Origin: Linnemannia elongata
Lineage: Eukaryota > Mortierellomycota > Mortierellomycetes > Mortierellales > Mortierellaceae
Length of the DNA stretch: 64,000 nucleotides
Assembly: GCA_036320915.1 (NCBI GenBank)
Contig: JAXBDG010000003.1
Coordinates: 2,852,001-2,916,000 of the forward strand
Direction of reading: 5' to 3'
The position numbers and the translations under genes were made by a program. Each line of letters begins with the position of its first letter. Positions within the stretch are counted from its first letter, which is position 1. Positions 1 through 10,369 of the stretch are shown here, in pieces. The notes under the pieces were generated by a model. The model did no database searches and was not told where the DNA came from. It saw only the letters and a list, made by a program, of their open reading frames with translations.

Positions 1-72
1 GAGGGGGGAATAAAATAATGTCCATTGTCCTTGCCATTTGCTCAATAACGCTCCTGGATCTAGTAGAAGGGT

Positions 73-1717
73 TTATTCAGCGACACTCTCGACGGCCCTT
101 TCGGCAGCCTTGAGGACTTCGGGCTCCTTGTCAGCCTCAGCCTCCCGACACTTTTGATGCTCCTCCTCCGAAAGCGGCATCTTCAACGACTCCTGAATCC
201 TCAACCTTGTCAATACTTGCTGCTGGGGAGATGAACAACGTCCGGATCCGAAAATAGGCGCCACCATGTAATCATGGATCGCCGCAGAAAGACGTCCGGC
301 CTTGTCAAAAATCCACGCAGCCCAGTAAGGGGGTCTGGTGTGCTGCTCAACGGGTTTACCGCGGTTTCGGAGGACGATGACGGCAAACATGAGGATCATA
401 GGCGAGTTGATGAGAGTGAACAGGACACGGGCGATCTTAGATCGGGCTCCTGTGCACTCGTAGGGGACGATGTTGGCAAGGTAGTTTTGGTACGAGGGGT
501 CGAGGTGGTGGTGAGCTGCTCCGGAAGTCAAGAGGTTCTTGTAGCGGGCACTGGGTTGGCAGTGGGTCTTGACGGACGCAGGGCGGGATTCGAGAACGAA
601 TGCGCGCAGTTTCTCCTTGCTGTCGTGTCGAAGGCAGTCGACTTGGATCTGGTTGTATCCTGTGGGCACGTCATGACCCCATCCTCCCTATTGGTTGCAG
701 TTGAAGGCAAAGACACCAGGTTAGTATAGGATGTTGATGTAGGGGCAAAGGATGCATGGAGTCTGCGCTGATCGGCGAGGGGATAAGACGGCGGTCAAAA
801 TTGACAGGTGCGCTTGGCGGAGGTGTTGCGTGTACCCTGATCCAGCTCATTACATGTCCCGTCCCAACAGTCAAATCTAGTGCAAGCAAGCATAAGGGGT
901 TCCTTCCTTGTTCCTTGGTACTCCGCATCACTTTTTCGTTCTTTCTTGACAAATAAGACCAAGTGCTCGGTCTAAGCGGCATGTTGTCTACCGTATGCTG
1001 ACCAATTGCCAAATGTGTCCTTGCATCGATCCTTGTTTTCTATTCTTCGCGATAGATCCTGCATCTGCTTTTGGCAATTCCGCTCATCCTGTATGTACGT
1101 GATGACTGCGCGCTCTCTAATTAATTTTGCATGTGTGTCGGTCTTCTAGGTCTTTGTCGGACAGAGGTAGTATCGCCCTGTCATCCTGTCCCTCCCACAG
1201 CCCCTTATATTTTTTCAATTGCTCGCACACCCACAAAAAAAAATGGAGGAGTCATGCATACACCCCATTGCCCCACAGTCTACTCAAACTCAGTTCAAAA
1301 GCAAGCCTTATCACCAATTACCTCAGACTGAATAACCAACTGCCAATCCCTCAACGTAATCTTGTGCACAACACCCTGCAAGACTGGCGGATACGACTTC
1401 TCAGGGTTTTTCTCATCCCACACAAACTCGCGTCCATGCATCGTCCTGGAATGGACCTCGAGTGCATACTCCTTTTGGTGCATCCTCGAATAATCCATCT
1501 TTAGGATAGACGCAAAACAGGGTTCGACAAAGGGGATACCACCGATATCGAAGGAGAGCCAGTAGTTGGGGACGGTGACGACGTGGGATTCGAGAGGTTG
1601 AATCTTGCGACGACCTGAGAAGACTTTTGGGTCCATGTTAGACCCGTAGGCAAGGTACCAGATTGTTTCTGGGGTGGGGGTTGGTGTGGGGGTAGGTGTG
1701 AGGGTGTCGGTTGTCAT
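73..1717 (-). CDS. gamma-glutamylcyclotransferase-like protein (AIG2/GGCT fold), two exons
   Basis: The likely exons are 1717-1322 and 687-73, giving 336 aa. The first exon encodes a Thr-Pro repeat, then the GGCT substrate-binding signature YLAYGSNM and the GVVHKIT strand. The second resumes with GGWGHDVPTGY and runs through a hydrophobic stretch (VLFTLINSPMILMFAVIVL) to a charged C-terminus. Joining GAG|GTAATT to AATAG|GGA keeps phase 0 and yields VIQSEGGWGHDVPTGY, which matches the family. The Glu at the junction (E132) sits where family members keep their catalytic Glu. GGCT enzymes release 5-oxoproline from gamma-glutamyl compounds; the substrate here is unknown, and the hydrophobic segment suggests membrane association. 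The ATG at 1717 is chosen because the signature follows closely; upstream in-frame sequence is pyrimidine-rich and looks like leader. The intron is unusually long (634 nt). Confidence 0.8.
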
Positions 1718-2566
1718 TGTTAAAGGACGATGGGTTGGTGAATGTGTGATGCGTGTTGGTGGATGGTGAGTGTATATGAATGAGTGTTCGTGTTGGTTGA
1801 TGATCAGGCGAAAAGGGAGAGGAGAGAAGTGTGAAGAAGAAGAGGAGAGAGTGGATGTCCGAATGAATGAACGGGAAAGAGACGTAAAAAGGATGAGAGT
1901 ATGACGAAAAGGCATGAACACAAAAGAAGAGAGGAAAAGAGGTAGATTTCTAATCTCTTTGGAGTATTGGACTCCCGCCCGCCCTATATATTATCCGGTT
2001 GGCTAGTCCAAGGTCCACGTCTCTCGAAGTGACAAAGTGGAGCAAGAGAAAAGTGAGGAGGGGAGATGAGAGTGCGAGACAAACAGCAAAGTTGTTTGCA
2101 CTGCGTCAAAGCCAATAAGAAGCAAGGCAATCGACCAAAAAAGGAAGGTGGCTGACCCCCCTACAAAGGTGATGACGACTGATGGCTCGATCAAATCTTA
2201 AATGAAAGAGGGAGGGACAAAGCGATCTTCCTTTTTCTTCGATCATTTCTATGGTAGATTGCTAATAAAGACGCGCAATTGCTCACTTGTCTACCATCGG
2301 GCATTTATCATTGCAAACTCATAGAGAAACTGTTATTATCAAACCACGACTGCTTTTTTATTTTATTTTTCGTTAACTCGTTAACCCATGATCAACATGA
2401 GAAAGGGGATAGAGAAACAAGGGTGATGTGTGTGTGGCCATGTCCGGCATGGGAAGAAAGATCAAAGTGTGAAATAGGTACACTAATTACAAAATATATA
2501 GGCCATGAAGTGCTCGCCCATCAAGAGCGAGAGAAAGGGGGTGTGGCGTAAAGAGGGATCCAAGAC
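1718..2566. other. intergenic: GGCT-like promoter and Sub1 3' flank
   Basis: A TATA-like TAATATATAG lies on the minus strand at about 1984-1994, some 265 nt before the GGCT-like ATG. The leader between them is purine-rich on the plus strand. The right part is the Sub1 3' flank with its hairpin at 2438-2452. I see no gene. Confidence 0.5.
2438..2452 (-). promoter_or_regulatory. putative Smaug/Vts1-type (CNGGN-loop) hairpin, Sub1 3' flank
   Basis: On the transcript strand the sequence is CCATG-CCGGA-CATGG: a perfect 5-bp stem closing a pentaloop that fits CNGGN. It lies 114 nt after the Sub1 stop codon. The same island occurs after Sub2, Sub3 and Sub4 while the neighbouring bases differ. That it lies inside the 3'UTR is inferred. 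Confidence 0.55.
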
Positions 2567-3742
2567 TTAGTTGGAGCCAGCGCCGCCGTTGAAGACCAAC
2601 AGGTTGGGGGATCCGTTCAAGTTGCCAGAGACAGCATCCTTGGTACCAGTGCTGGCCAACTTGTCAAAGACAGCCTGAGCAGTGTCGAGACCGCCCTGGG
2701 AGATGTACAAGGCAGCAACACCGACAACGTGGGGGGTGGCCATCGAGGTACCAGAGATGGTCTTCTTGGCCGAGGCGCCGCCGATCCAGGAGGAGGTAAT
2801 ATCAACACCGGGTCCAAAGATCTCGACACAGGAACCGAAGGAGGTGAACTCGGCAGGGGCATCGGTCTTGTCGGTGGCGCCGACGGTGAAAACGTTCGAG
2901 GCGCCCGAGGGGGAACCCTCACAGGCATCGTTGGCATCGTTACCAGCAGCGGCGATCAGGGGGATGTTCTTGGCAAAGAGACGACCAGCAGCGTCATCGA
3001 TGGCCTTGGACTTGCCACCACCGAGGGACATGTTGACAACCGACTTTCCGGCGACGGCGTGCTCAGCAACATAGTCCATGCCAGCAACGACACCAGAAGT
3101 GGCACCGGAACCCTGGGCATCCAAAACCTTGACACCGACAATCTTGACCTTCTTGGCAACTCCGTAGGTGTTTCCACCGATGGTACCCGAGACGTGAGTA
3201 CCGTGACCGTTCTCGTCGGTATCCTTGGAACCCTCGATAAAGTTGGCGCCGAAGGTGGCACGGCCACCGAATTCAGTGTGCTCGGCAAAGACACCAGTGT
3301 CGACGACGTAGGCGGTAACACCCTCACCGGCAGCATCGGGGTAGGAGTAGGGCTTAGTGAGATCGAGCTTCTCCTCACCAACACGGGTCAATCCCCAAGA
3401 GGGAGGGTTGGGCTGGGATCCCTGGATGGTGATGATGGCATCCTGCTCGACGTAAGCAACATCGGGGTTAGCCTGGATGGCCTTCAAGGTGGAGGCATCG
3501 AAGGAGGCATGGAAACCGGGGATGGCGTTGTACTCGCGGTGGATCTCGGGGGCACGACCACGGCCGTTGTGGTTCTTGGTGATCTTGTCGAACGAGGTCT
3601 TGAAGGTGTTGACCTTGTTGGTATCCTTGAGGACGACAATGTACGAGTCAGCAATAGGCTTGCCGCCGGTGGCGTGGGGGAGGAGGGGAGCAGCCTGAAC
3701 AGCGGCGACGAGGGCAACAATGATGAGAGTGGTGTACTTCAT
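2567..3742 (-). CDS. Sub1, secreted proteinase K-like subtilisin (peptidase S8A)
   Basis: This intronless 391-aa gene has a signal peptide (about 1-18, ending VQAA), an I9-type inhibitory propeptide (about 30-105) and a mature S8A domain from about residue 115. Visible catalytic residues are D148 (AYVVDTGV), H180 (DENGHGTHVSG), oxyanion-hole N268 (AAAGND) and S333 (SGTSMATPHVV). Cysteines at CEGSP and GSCVEIFGPG fit a proteinase K-type disulfide. Such enzymes are secreted endopeptidases for protein scavenging or host and substrate degradation. Length and architecture are normal and the gene looks fully functional. It is one of four minus-strand paralogues in this window. A TATA box lies about 150 nt upstream and a CNGGN hairpin 114 nt downstream. 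Strong codon bias leaves a long stop-free antisense frame, which I treat as a shadow. Confidence 0.96.
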   Translation of the reverse strand: MKYTTLIIVALVAAVQAAPLLPHATGGKPIADSYIVVLKDTNKVNTFKTSFDKITKNHNGRGRAPEIHREYNAIPGFHASFDASTLKAIQANPDVAYVEQDAIITIQGSQPNPPSWGLTRVGEEKLDLTKPYSYPDAAGEGVTAYVVDTGVFAEHTEFGGRATFGANFIEGSKDTDENGHGTHVSGTIGGNTYGVAKKVKIVGVKVLDAQGSGATSGVVAGMDYVAEHAVAGKSVVNMSLGGGKSKAIDDAAGRLFAKNIPLIAAAGNDANDACEGSPSGASNVFTVGATDKTDAPAEFTSFGSCVEIFGPGVDITSSWIGGASAKKTISGTSMATPHVVGVAALYISQGGLDTAQAVFDKLASTGTKDAVSGNLNGSPNLLVFNGGAGSN

Positions 3743-3888
3743 AGTGAAAGAAAGTGGTTGGTTAAGGAAGGGTGTTTGAGGGAAGAGGAGTGTAGAAAAG
3801 CTTGGTTGGCTTGTGAGGGTGTGGTTGTGTTGAAGAGAAGAGGAGAAGGTGTGATGAGGAATAAAAAAAAAGTGAAGGATTCCTCGTT

Positions 3889-3897
3889 CCTTTTATA
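3889..3897 (-). promoter_or_regulatory. TATA box of Sub1
   Basis: The minus-strand sequence reads TATAAAAGG, about 150 nt before the ATG. TATAAAAGGAACG and a downstream TTATTCCTCATC block are shared with the Sub4 promoter. Confidence 0.6.
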
Positions 3898-6800
3898 CAT
3901 GCTCACCTCCCCATGGCGGTTCCCTTTTCTTTGTTTACAGTGAATAATTCCATTTGTTCATGAGGTAATGTTAATGCAAGGGTGCTGGACGATCGTATGT
4001 AAAGCAATAGAAATGAAATGAATGTGAGTACTATTGTTTGCTTGTTCATCAAATAATTGAAAAGGGGGCTCGATGGTGTGATTGTAAAACGGTTCCCATG
4101 GGGGAATAGGGTCAACGGCCGTTCTTAGCCCACGGAGGTGTCCTGAGAAAAAGGTATCCGTTCATAGGTATCGATTGAAACTAAGGAGGGATGAATATAA
4201 GCAAAAAGAAGAGGGAGTGAGATGATAGCGCCATTGGGAGTGTTAGTCTGATAGCGTGCAAATGTACCTGCGTGAAAGGTTGAAGGGGAAGGGAAGTGTC
4301 CCTGGACATGCACGAAAATGAGAAGCAAGGGTTCAGAATCATGGTCATCCTAGTGTCAAGTAACCAAGGGAAGGGGTTGCAAAGTGAACTAAAAATGGCG
4401 GTGTGCATGTTGCTGCGGGCCAATCAAGACACACACACATCACTCATATTCTACAGCAGAGGTTACAAGAAAATAGGGTGCAGGGATCGAAGGTGACCAA
4501 GTGTCGACCATTACCATATCCTATTCTACAGTCTAACCCTTTTTTCTCTTTCTCTTCTTCTCGAGCTTCACTTTCCCTCGGGCGTATTGGCGAAATGGAA
4601 TAAGAGAACAAGGCATCACCCATTGACCATTTTAGTGCCATTTGCTGTATGCGCAATCCCTTTTCTACTGCCAGTAAATTATTAGGCTAGTAGAAAAGTC
4701 AGAGCCCGGCTGGAGTCCCAATATCACATTGTCATCGAAAAAATCCAGGGTAGGTACTTTTTGCTCATACTGGTTAGTTCATTTTTGAGTGCTGCCTTGT
4801 TGAAGGAAGGAGAGAAGGGAGAGAAACCAGAGAGGGAAAGAGACGAAAAGGAACTACATCACCTAATAACCACAGCAGCGCCTTTTGTTGTCTATCTCGT
4901 CTATCTGCTTCTTCGACCATCCATGTACACCACTACAGAATGCCTATAAAGCACTCGAAACACTAACAAAGACGTGGCGAGCAACAACCACCAAAGAACG
5001 GTGCGAAGCGAAACCATGCACAAAGGACATAGAGGCAATAATTCCATGAGCACCAAAATAATTGCCACCATACAGCACAAGAGTAAACAAAACGAGCCCA
5101 GAGAACGAAAAAAAAAAGTGTGTTCGGGTTACTTGGGCAGATGTACAAAATACAGCAACATCTATCGAACCGGATTCACCGCCTTGGACCACGCACCATG
5201 AGGGATTTGTAAATGTGGCAAAAAGAAAAAAGAGAGATGAGAGACATCATCAAACGTGGGACCAGGGTCCAAGAAAAGTAAAAAAGATACATTCGAATGT
5301 ACCTCCTTTTGAATCTGGTTTAGATGCAAATGTACTCGTCATAATATTTATGTAGGCGGCGATGAGAGGGGTAAGTGAAGGATGCGTTTGAAGAGGAAGT
5401 AGGTAGGGAGGCGTTGAGAAACCATTTTAGTCTTGCACGACATTACAACTTGTTCTCTTGGTCTTCCTGCTCATGAGTAACCCTCCAGGCGCCTCTGTAT
5501 TTGTTGATGTAATAAACAACTAGCCTCGGCACCACCATCCGTCCGGCGTTTGTCAATCAAGGTCCTTCTTAGTATCCCTCTCCTTCCCCTCGCCACAGCT
5601 CTTGGCGTATTCCATCAGGTCCAACAAACTGGGAAACGCGAAACATACTTTTCGGTTCACCTACTCGTTCTCCTCCCTCTCTACGAGCACGTTCTCTATT
5701 TGATGGTGGTTGCTTCTGTTTGTTTGTTTTTGGCTGTCCTTGCACAGGAGAGAGTGTTCACACTTTCCTCCCCCCTCACCCGTGCACAAGCATAGATTGA
5801 TGTGAGCAGGTCGATCGAATGAGATGAGGGAGGGAAATGGGAATAGGAAATGTAATTTTGGAAAGAGGGGGCAGGTGGACATTGATGGAAAAAAAGAGCA
5901 CATTCATCGAGGTTTAGTAAGAATTAAGGGACATCATACGCAACGAAATCAAGGGGGATCAAAAGCATGTGGTAGGAGATGGATGAATGCAAACTGCAAC
6001 AATCATAAGAGGAATAGAATGAAGAGCGGGCGGAGGCTAGAGAGGAAAGGATTACTCGCTTCTCATATCCTCGTCTCGTACCTTTTGCCCCCTCTCTTTC
6101 TCTCTTGTTACTTATCGCCCATCTATCCCTCCTTAAATCTCGCACTGCTCATCTCGTGTCTTTCTTTACCCGCAGTAATCAATGTCTGGACCGTAAGCGT
6201 TGGGAGATTGCTTAAGAAATAAAAATATAGACGGGCAGACTGCATCTCTAGGCATGGCATAGACAAAAACACGAAAAAAACACAAAGCGTGAAGAAGCAA
6301 ACGCTAAAGTAGACGCGACGAGCACACTTTCCCGGGAGTCGATGGTGTCTGCTCGTTAGTTTACTTGTTTGGACTATGTTTGAGAAGTAATGCCATTTAT
6401 TTTTGTGTGTAAACAAATAGAGGGCCTTAAATTGCTCACAAAACAAGCAGCCCTTTCTTCGCTCGCTAGCTTCTCTCTACTTGACTTTGTTTGTCTACAA
6501 TATGTAACCCCTCCAAGCACCAAGCACCTAACGTAAAATGGTACTAAGCAGTAAGCATCTATTACCCTCCATTCCTTTTACGCCCACTCCAACTAAAGGT
6601 GCCTGGGAAGTCGATCAAGGAGAGGGTAACTTGTTGCCGAAGATTGAAGTCTAGTTACGGGTGCTAGAGAGTCGGAGAGAGACGATCTTGGTGTATAACT
6701 AGGCCAGGTACAAGAAAAATATTGTTTGTTGATTTTAGTGCTGGTTCATCACTAACAAATGAGACCGTGCCATTGACCAAAGCGTGTTAAAAATTTAACA

Positions 6801-7766
6801 TTGAGAAGAGGGAAGGAATGGACAAAGACAATAGAACAGCCCTTGAGCGTGATGGGAAAAAAGGTCGATGGAGAGAGGGTATGGGTAGGAGAGGCGTAAA
6901 GTGTACTTCGCCAAGTACGAACAAGGGCATACATCATTTGTTACTCCCTCTCTCACACACATACACGCAGCCTCTGCGTTATGGCGGCCAACAAACAACA
7001 AAGATGAGCACCCTTTTCACTTTTCCTTGCCTTTAGTTCCTGTCCCTTGCGAATAGCGGCCTGCCAATCAGCGATTGCATTCCCACAATCTCACTTGCAC
7101 ATGTCCGAGGCGTCTCTCTTCGCCTATCATTTCCTCTAGTGCCCTTTTCTATTACGCTCTTTACCTCTGCTGTTTTATCCGGAATGGGTTGTAGACTATT
7201 GACAAAAACAGATGACTTCATGCAGGTACTACAAAGCGGCTACCTACCAACCCGTCTGCCGCCTCTTCTCTCTGTCTATTCCTGAAGGTACGAACCTTCT
7301 ACCACCTCGCCTTCTAAACACCTGGTATGGTTTTTCCCCTCTGTTCAACGTTCCTGGGTAAAAATTTAAAGAGCAGTAAAGAAAACGTTAACAACCGGAC
7401 TGCGAAAGCGAGCACATCATTCTTTTCATGGAAAGAAGCATCATGGCTCACAACCTAGGATATCAGCGAGCAAGACCACAGAAGGATACACACGACCAAG
7501 AGACATTTAGTTTGGATGAGTGAGTGAGTGAGGGTGGGCTCTGTTGTAAGTAACATGTGCGCAGAGGAATATCCGGAAGGGTGATGTCGTTAATAGGAAA
7601 AGTAGAGAGATAAGGCATGCACGAATGAGTAATAGGGCAAGGAAATGGGACGAACGGCGAACTACTCTCGTCACGTATCCTCGAATGTCTTCTTCATGTT
7701 AATCTTAACTGGGCAATGAACACTCTTCACTCTCCCTGTCACCCTTGAATGCCGTTTTTCCTTGTT

Positions 7767-7785
7767 CCCCCCCCCCCCCCCCCCC
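7767..7785 (+). repeat. homopolymer run of 19 C
   Basis: An uninterrupted C tract, one of two equal-length runs 811 bp apart. Length may be affected by sequencing. Confidence 0.9.
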
Positions 7786-8577
7786 ATTTTCTTTGTGCTG
7801 GTCTGATTGAGAAGTGAATCGAACCTCGATCATTTTTTTACATTCTTTCCCGTGACTAATTTAAGGGGGTGGATCTAAGGCTAAATGATATGAAGGAAGA
7901 AGGGGAGAGAAGAGGCGAGAGATGCAAGGGTGAGGGATAAGGGAGTGTGAGTAATGGTTTCTAATGGGAAAACGAGGTGGTGTGAAAAAAATCGAGGCTA
8001 AGAGGTACGAGCCAGGAGTACCATGCTACATGTGTGTCGATTTAGCGTGGTATGCAGGCAAAATTATTATTATTGCATCAAGCCCAGGCTAGTCCATGTC
8101 GATCGAGGGAAGGCAAAGAAGGGGAGCTAGAAGAGGAATCTCACTAGAGGTAATTGCTAGCGCCAAGCTGGGGCTAAATATCTTATGAGATAAGCACATT
8201 TGTACCTGGAATGGAGGATTTATGCCAGGAACGGATAAGTGCCTTGTAGCAATGTGTACTTGACCTAGGGGTTCTTTCCTAGAAGTCGTAGGGTTGGTGG
8301 TAGAGGAAGACGTGGAGGTTAGGCGTGATGCTGATCTAGGGCGGCATTTACTACGGATGCCTCCTGTCGGTGTGTCTTCATCTTACCTTTTCTTTTCCAT
8401 GGTCTTGGATGACCCCATACGTTATATGATGTTGTATTTTTTGTTGGATCGCTTTGATTGCCTACCTCCTTCACTTTTTCATGTTCGCCTCCTCTCCATG
8501 TGTTGATTATCTAGCCCACAACCACAGCATGCTGATATGCTAACTTGTCTTTGGTCGTATGCCTTTTTTTTTCTTCA

Positions 8578-8596
8578 CCCCCCCCCCCCCCCCCCC
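8578..8596 (+). repeat. homopolymer run of 19 C
   Basis: A second uninterrupted C tract of the same counted length as the one at 7767. Confidence 0.9.
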
Positions 8597-8997
8597 ACAT
8601 TTTGACATCTTAATTTCATCTCTAACGTCAACACGTCTTAGCCCCACTTCTTTACCTTGTCAACCCCTATTCTTTCCTACGCTACAGCTATTACAAGTTA
8701 TTGGGATGCATCGCCCGCTCGTGTTACTCTTTCTTATTTTCCTGCTACCAATGCCAGCCCACATTATCCTTTGGATCCTTTTTTTTTTTTTCTTTAGACA
8801 TTCAACAACCAAATTACAAACGAAGAGTTGGTTTTGAGATTTTTTATTTTTTGAATATGAAATGGTTCTAGAAGAACCCTTCTGTGCATGGATATCAAAC
8901 CCATGTGGTAAATAAGAATATAACAAGAGTATTCAAATGTTGGAAGAATCGTTAATAGGAACCATGATCAACACGGTCAAGAGGTTAAGGAAGTCAT

Positions 8998-9012
8998 CCA
9001 TGGCCTGCATGG
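8998..9012 (-). promoter_or_regulatory. putative Smaug/Vts1-type (CNGGN-loop) hairpin, Sub2 3' flank
   Basis: The transcript strand reads CCATG-CAGGC-CATGG, a perfect 5-bp stem with pentaloop CAGGC, 71 nt after the Sub2 stop codon. An A-rich and pyrimidine-rich context surrounds it, unlike the flanks of the other copies. Confidence 0.55.
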
Positions 9013-9083
9013 TAAAAAAAAGAGGGACACTATTCATCGACTCTCTGGCAATTGAACACCCATCATTCGATCAACGAAATGAT

Positions 9084-10244
9084 TTAGGCAGAGTTGTAGA
9101 CCAACAGGTTGGGGGAACCGTTCAAGTTGCCAGAGATGACATCGGGGGTGGCGGTCTCGACCAACTTGTCAAAGACGGACTGGGCAGTGCTCAAACCACC
9201 CTGAGCGATGTAAAGAGCAGCAACACCGACAACGTGGGGGGTGGCCATCGAGGTTCCGGAGATGGTCTTCTGGGCGGTGGTGCCTCCGATCCAGGAAGAG
9301 GTGATGTCGACACCGGGTCCGAAAATCTCAACGCACGAACCCCAGGAGGTGAAGTAGGCGGGGGCGTCGTAGCGGTCCGAGGCACCGACGGTGAAGGTGT
9401 TGGCGGCACCGGCGGGGGAACCATCGCAAGCATCGTCATCAGAGTTTCCGGCAGCGACGATCAAGGGGATGTTCTTGGCGTAGAGGCGGCCAGCGGCATC
9501 ATCGATGGCCTGGGACTTGCCACCTCCGAGAGACATGTTGACAACCGACTTTCCGGCGACGGCGCGGGAGGCGACCCAGTCCATACCGGCGACGACACCG
9601 GAGGTGGAGCCAGAGCCGGACTTGCTGAGGACCTTGACACCGACGAGCTTGACCTTCTTGGCAACTCCGTACTTGGTTCCTCCGATGGTTCCGGCAACGT
9701 GGGTACCGTGACCGTTCTCGTCAGTGTTGGGCGAACCCGAGATGAAGTTGGCACCGAAGGTGGCACGGCCGCCAAAGTCAGAGTGGGCGGCATAGATACC
9801 GGTGTCGACAATGTAGGCGGTAACACCGGATCCGGCGGTGTCGGGGTAGTTGTATCCCTGGCTCAAGTCCAAGTTCTGCTGACCGACACGGGTAAGACCC
9901 CAGGAGGGAGGGTTGGACTGGGTGGCCTGGATGGTGATGGTGGCATCCTGCTCGACGTAGGCGACGTCAGGGTTGGCCTGGATGGCCTTGAGGGTGGCAG
10001 CATCAAAGGTGGCGTGGAAACCGGGGATGGCGGTGTACTCGCGCTGGATCTCGGGGGCGCGACCGCGACCGTTGTACTTCTTGGCGATGCCGTCGAACTT
10101 GGTCTTGAAGCCAGGGGCGGCAGCAGAGTTCTTGAGGACGACGATGTAAGAGTCGGCGATGGGGGTTCCACCGGTGGCGTGGGGGATCAAGGGAGCGGCC
10201 TGGACGGCGGCGACGATGGCGACGATGAGGACGACAAACTTCAT
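9084..10244 (-). CDS. Sub2, secreted proteinase K-like subtilisin (peptidase S8A)
   Basis: This intronless gene encodes 386 aa. I choose the ATG at 10244 because it directly opens a signal peptide (MKFVVLIVAIVAAVQAA) like those of the paralogues; the 31 in-frame codons upstream are leader. The I9-type propeptide spans about 28-105 and the mature domain follows. The catalytic set is complete: D147, H179 (DENGHGTHVAG), N267 (VAAGNS) and S332 (SGTSMATPHVV). The mature N-terminal leader (PHATGG) resembles Sub1, whereas the propeptide core and the region around residues 211-266 are almost identical to Sub4, so the gene is a mosaic. A secreted endopeptidase role is expected from the family. Confidence 0.96.
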   Translation of the reverse strand: MKFVVLIVAIVAAVQAAPLIPHATGGTPIADSYIVVLKNSAAAPGFKTKFDGIAKKYNGRGRAPEIQREYTAIPGFHATFDAATLKAIQANPDVAYVEQDATITIQATQSNPPSWGLTRVGQQNLDLSQGYNYPDTAGSGVTAYIVDTGIYAAHSDFGGRATFGANFISGSPNTDENGHGTHVAGTIGGTKYGVAKKVKLVGVKVLSKSGSGSTSGVVAGMDWVASRAVAGKSVVNMSLGGGKSQAIDDAAGRLYAKNIPLIVAAGNSDDDACDGSPAGAANTFTVGASDRYDAPAYFTSWGSCVEIFGPGVDITSSWIGGTTAQKTISGTSMATPHVVGVAALYIAQGGLSTAQSVFDKLVETATPDVISGNLNGSPNLLVYNSA

Positions 10245-10361
10245 GTTGGCTGATTGTTTTTTTTGTGTGCGTGGAGAGGAGTGAGAAGGAAGAAGTTGTT
10301 GGAAGAGGAGGTGCTCGAGTAGTTGAGTGAAGAACAAGAAATGGAGCGGGGGATGGCGGTT

Positions 10362-10369
10362 CTTTTATG
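10362..10369 (-). promoter_or_regulatory. TATA-like box of Sub2
   Basis: The minus strand reads CATAAAAG about 118 nt before the ATG, at the spacing seen for the other three Sub genes. A CCGCCAT motif follows it. Confidence 0.45.

Larger units (their letters stand above)
3898..9083. other. 5.2 kb intergenic region between Sub1 and Sub2
   Basis: No open frame here shows protein-family character; frames are short and of homopolymer or purine-rich composition. Notable content is two runs of 19 C at 7767-7785 and 8578-8596, and the Sub2 3' flank with its hairpin at 8998-9012. I recognise no tRNA or other RNA gene. Confidence 0.5.

Noticed and set aside
2729..3943. 404-codon plus-strand frame over Sub1 (and similar ones over Sub2 and Sub4)
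   Set aside because: Its Gly/Asp/Val-rich translation is the mirror of the biased subtilisin codons. There is no domain, and the sense strand is a clear protease gene.
7800..7850. B-box-like GGTTCGATTC on the minus strand, suggesting a tRNA
   Set aside because: The flanking bases do not pair as a T-stem, and no A-box or acceptor stem is found at the right distance.
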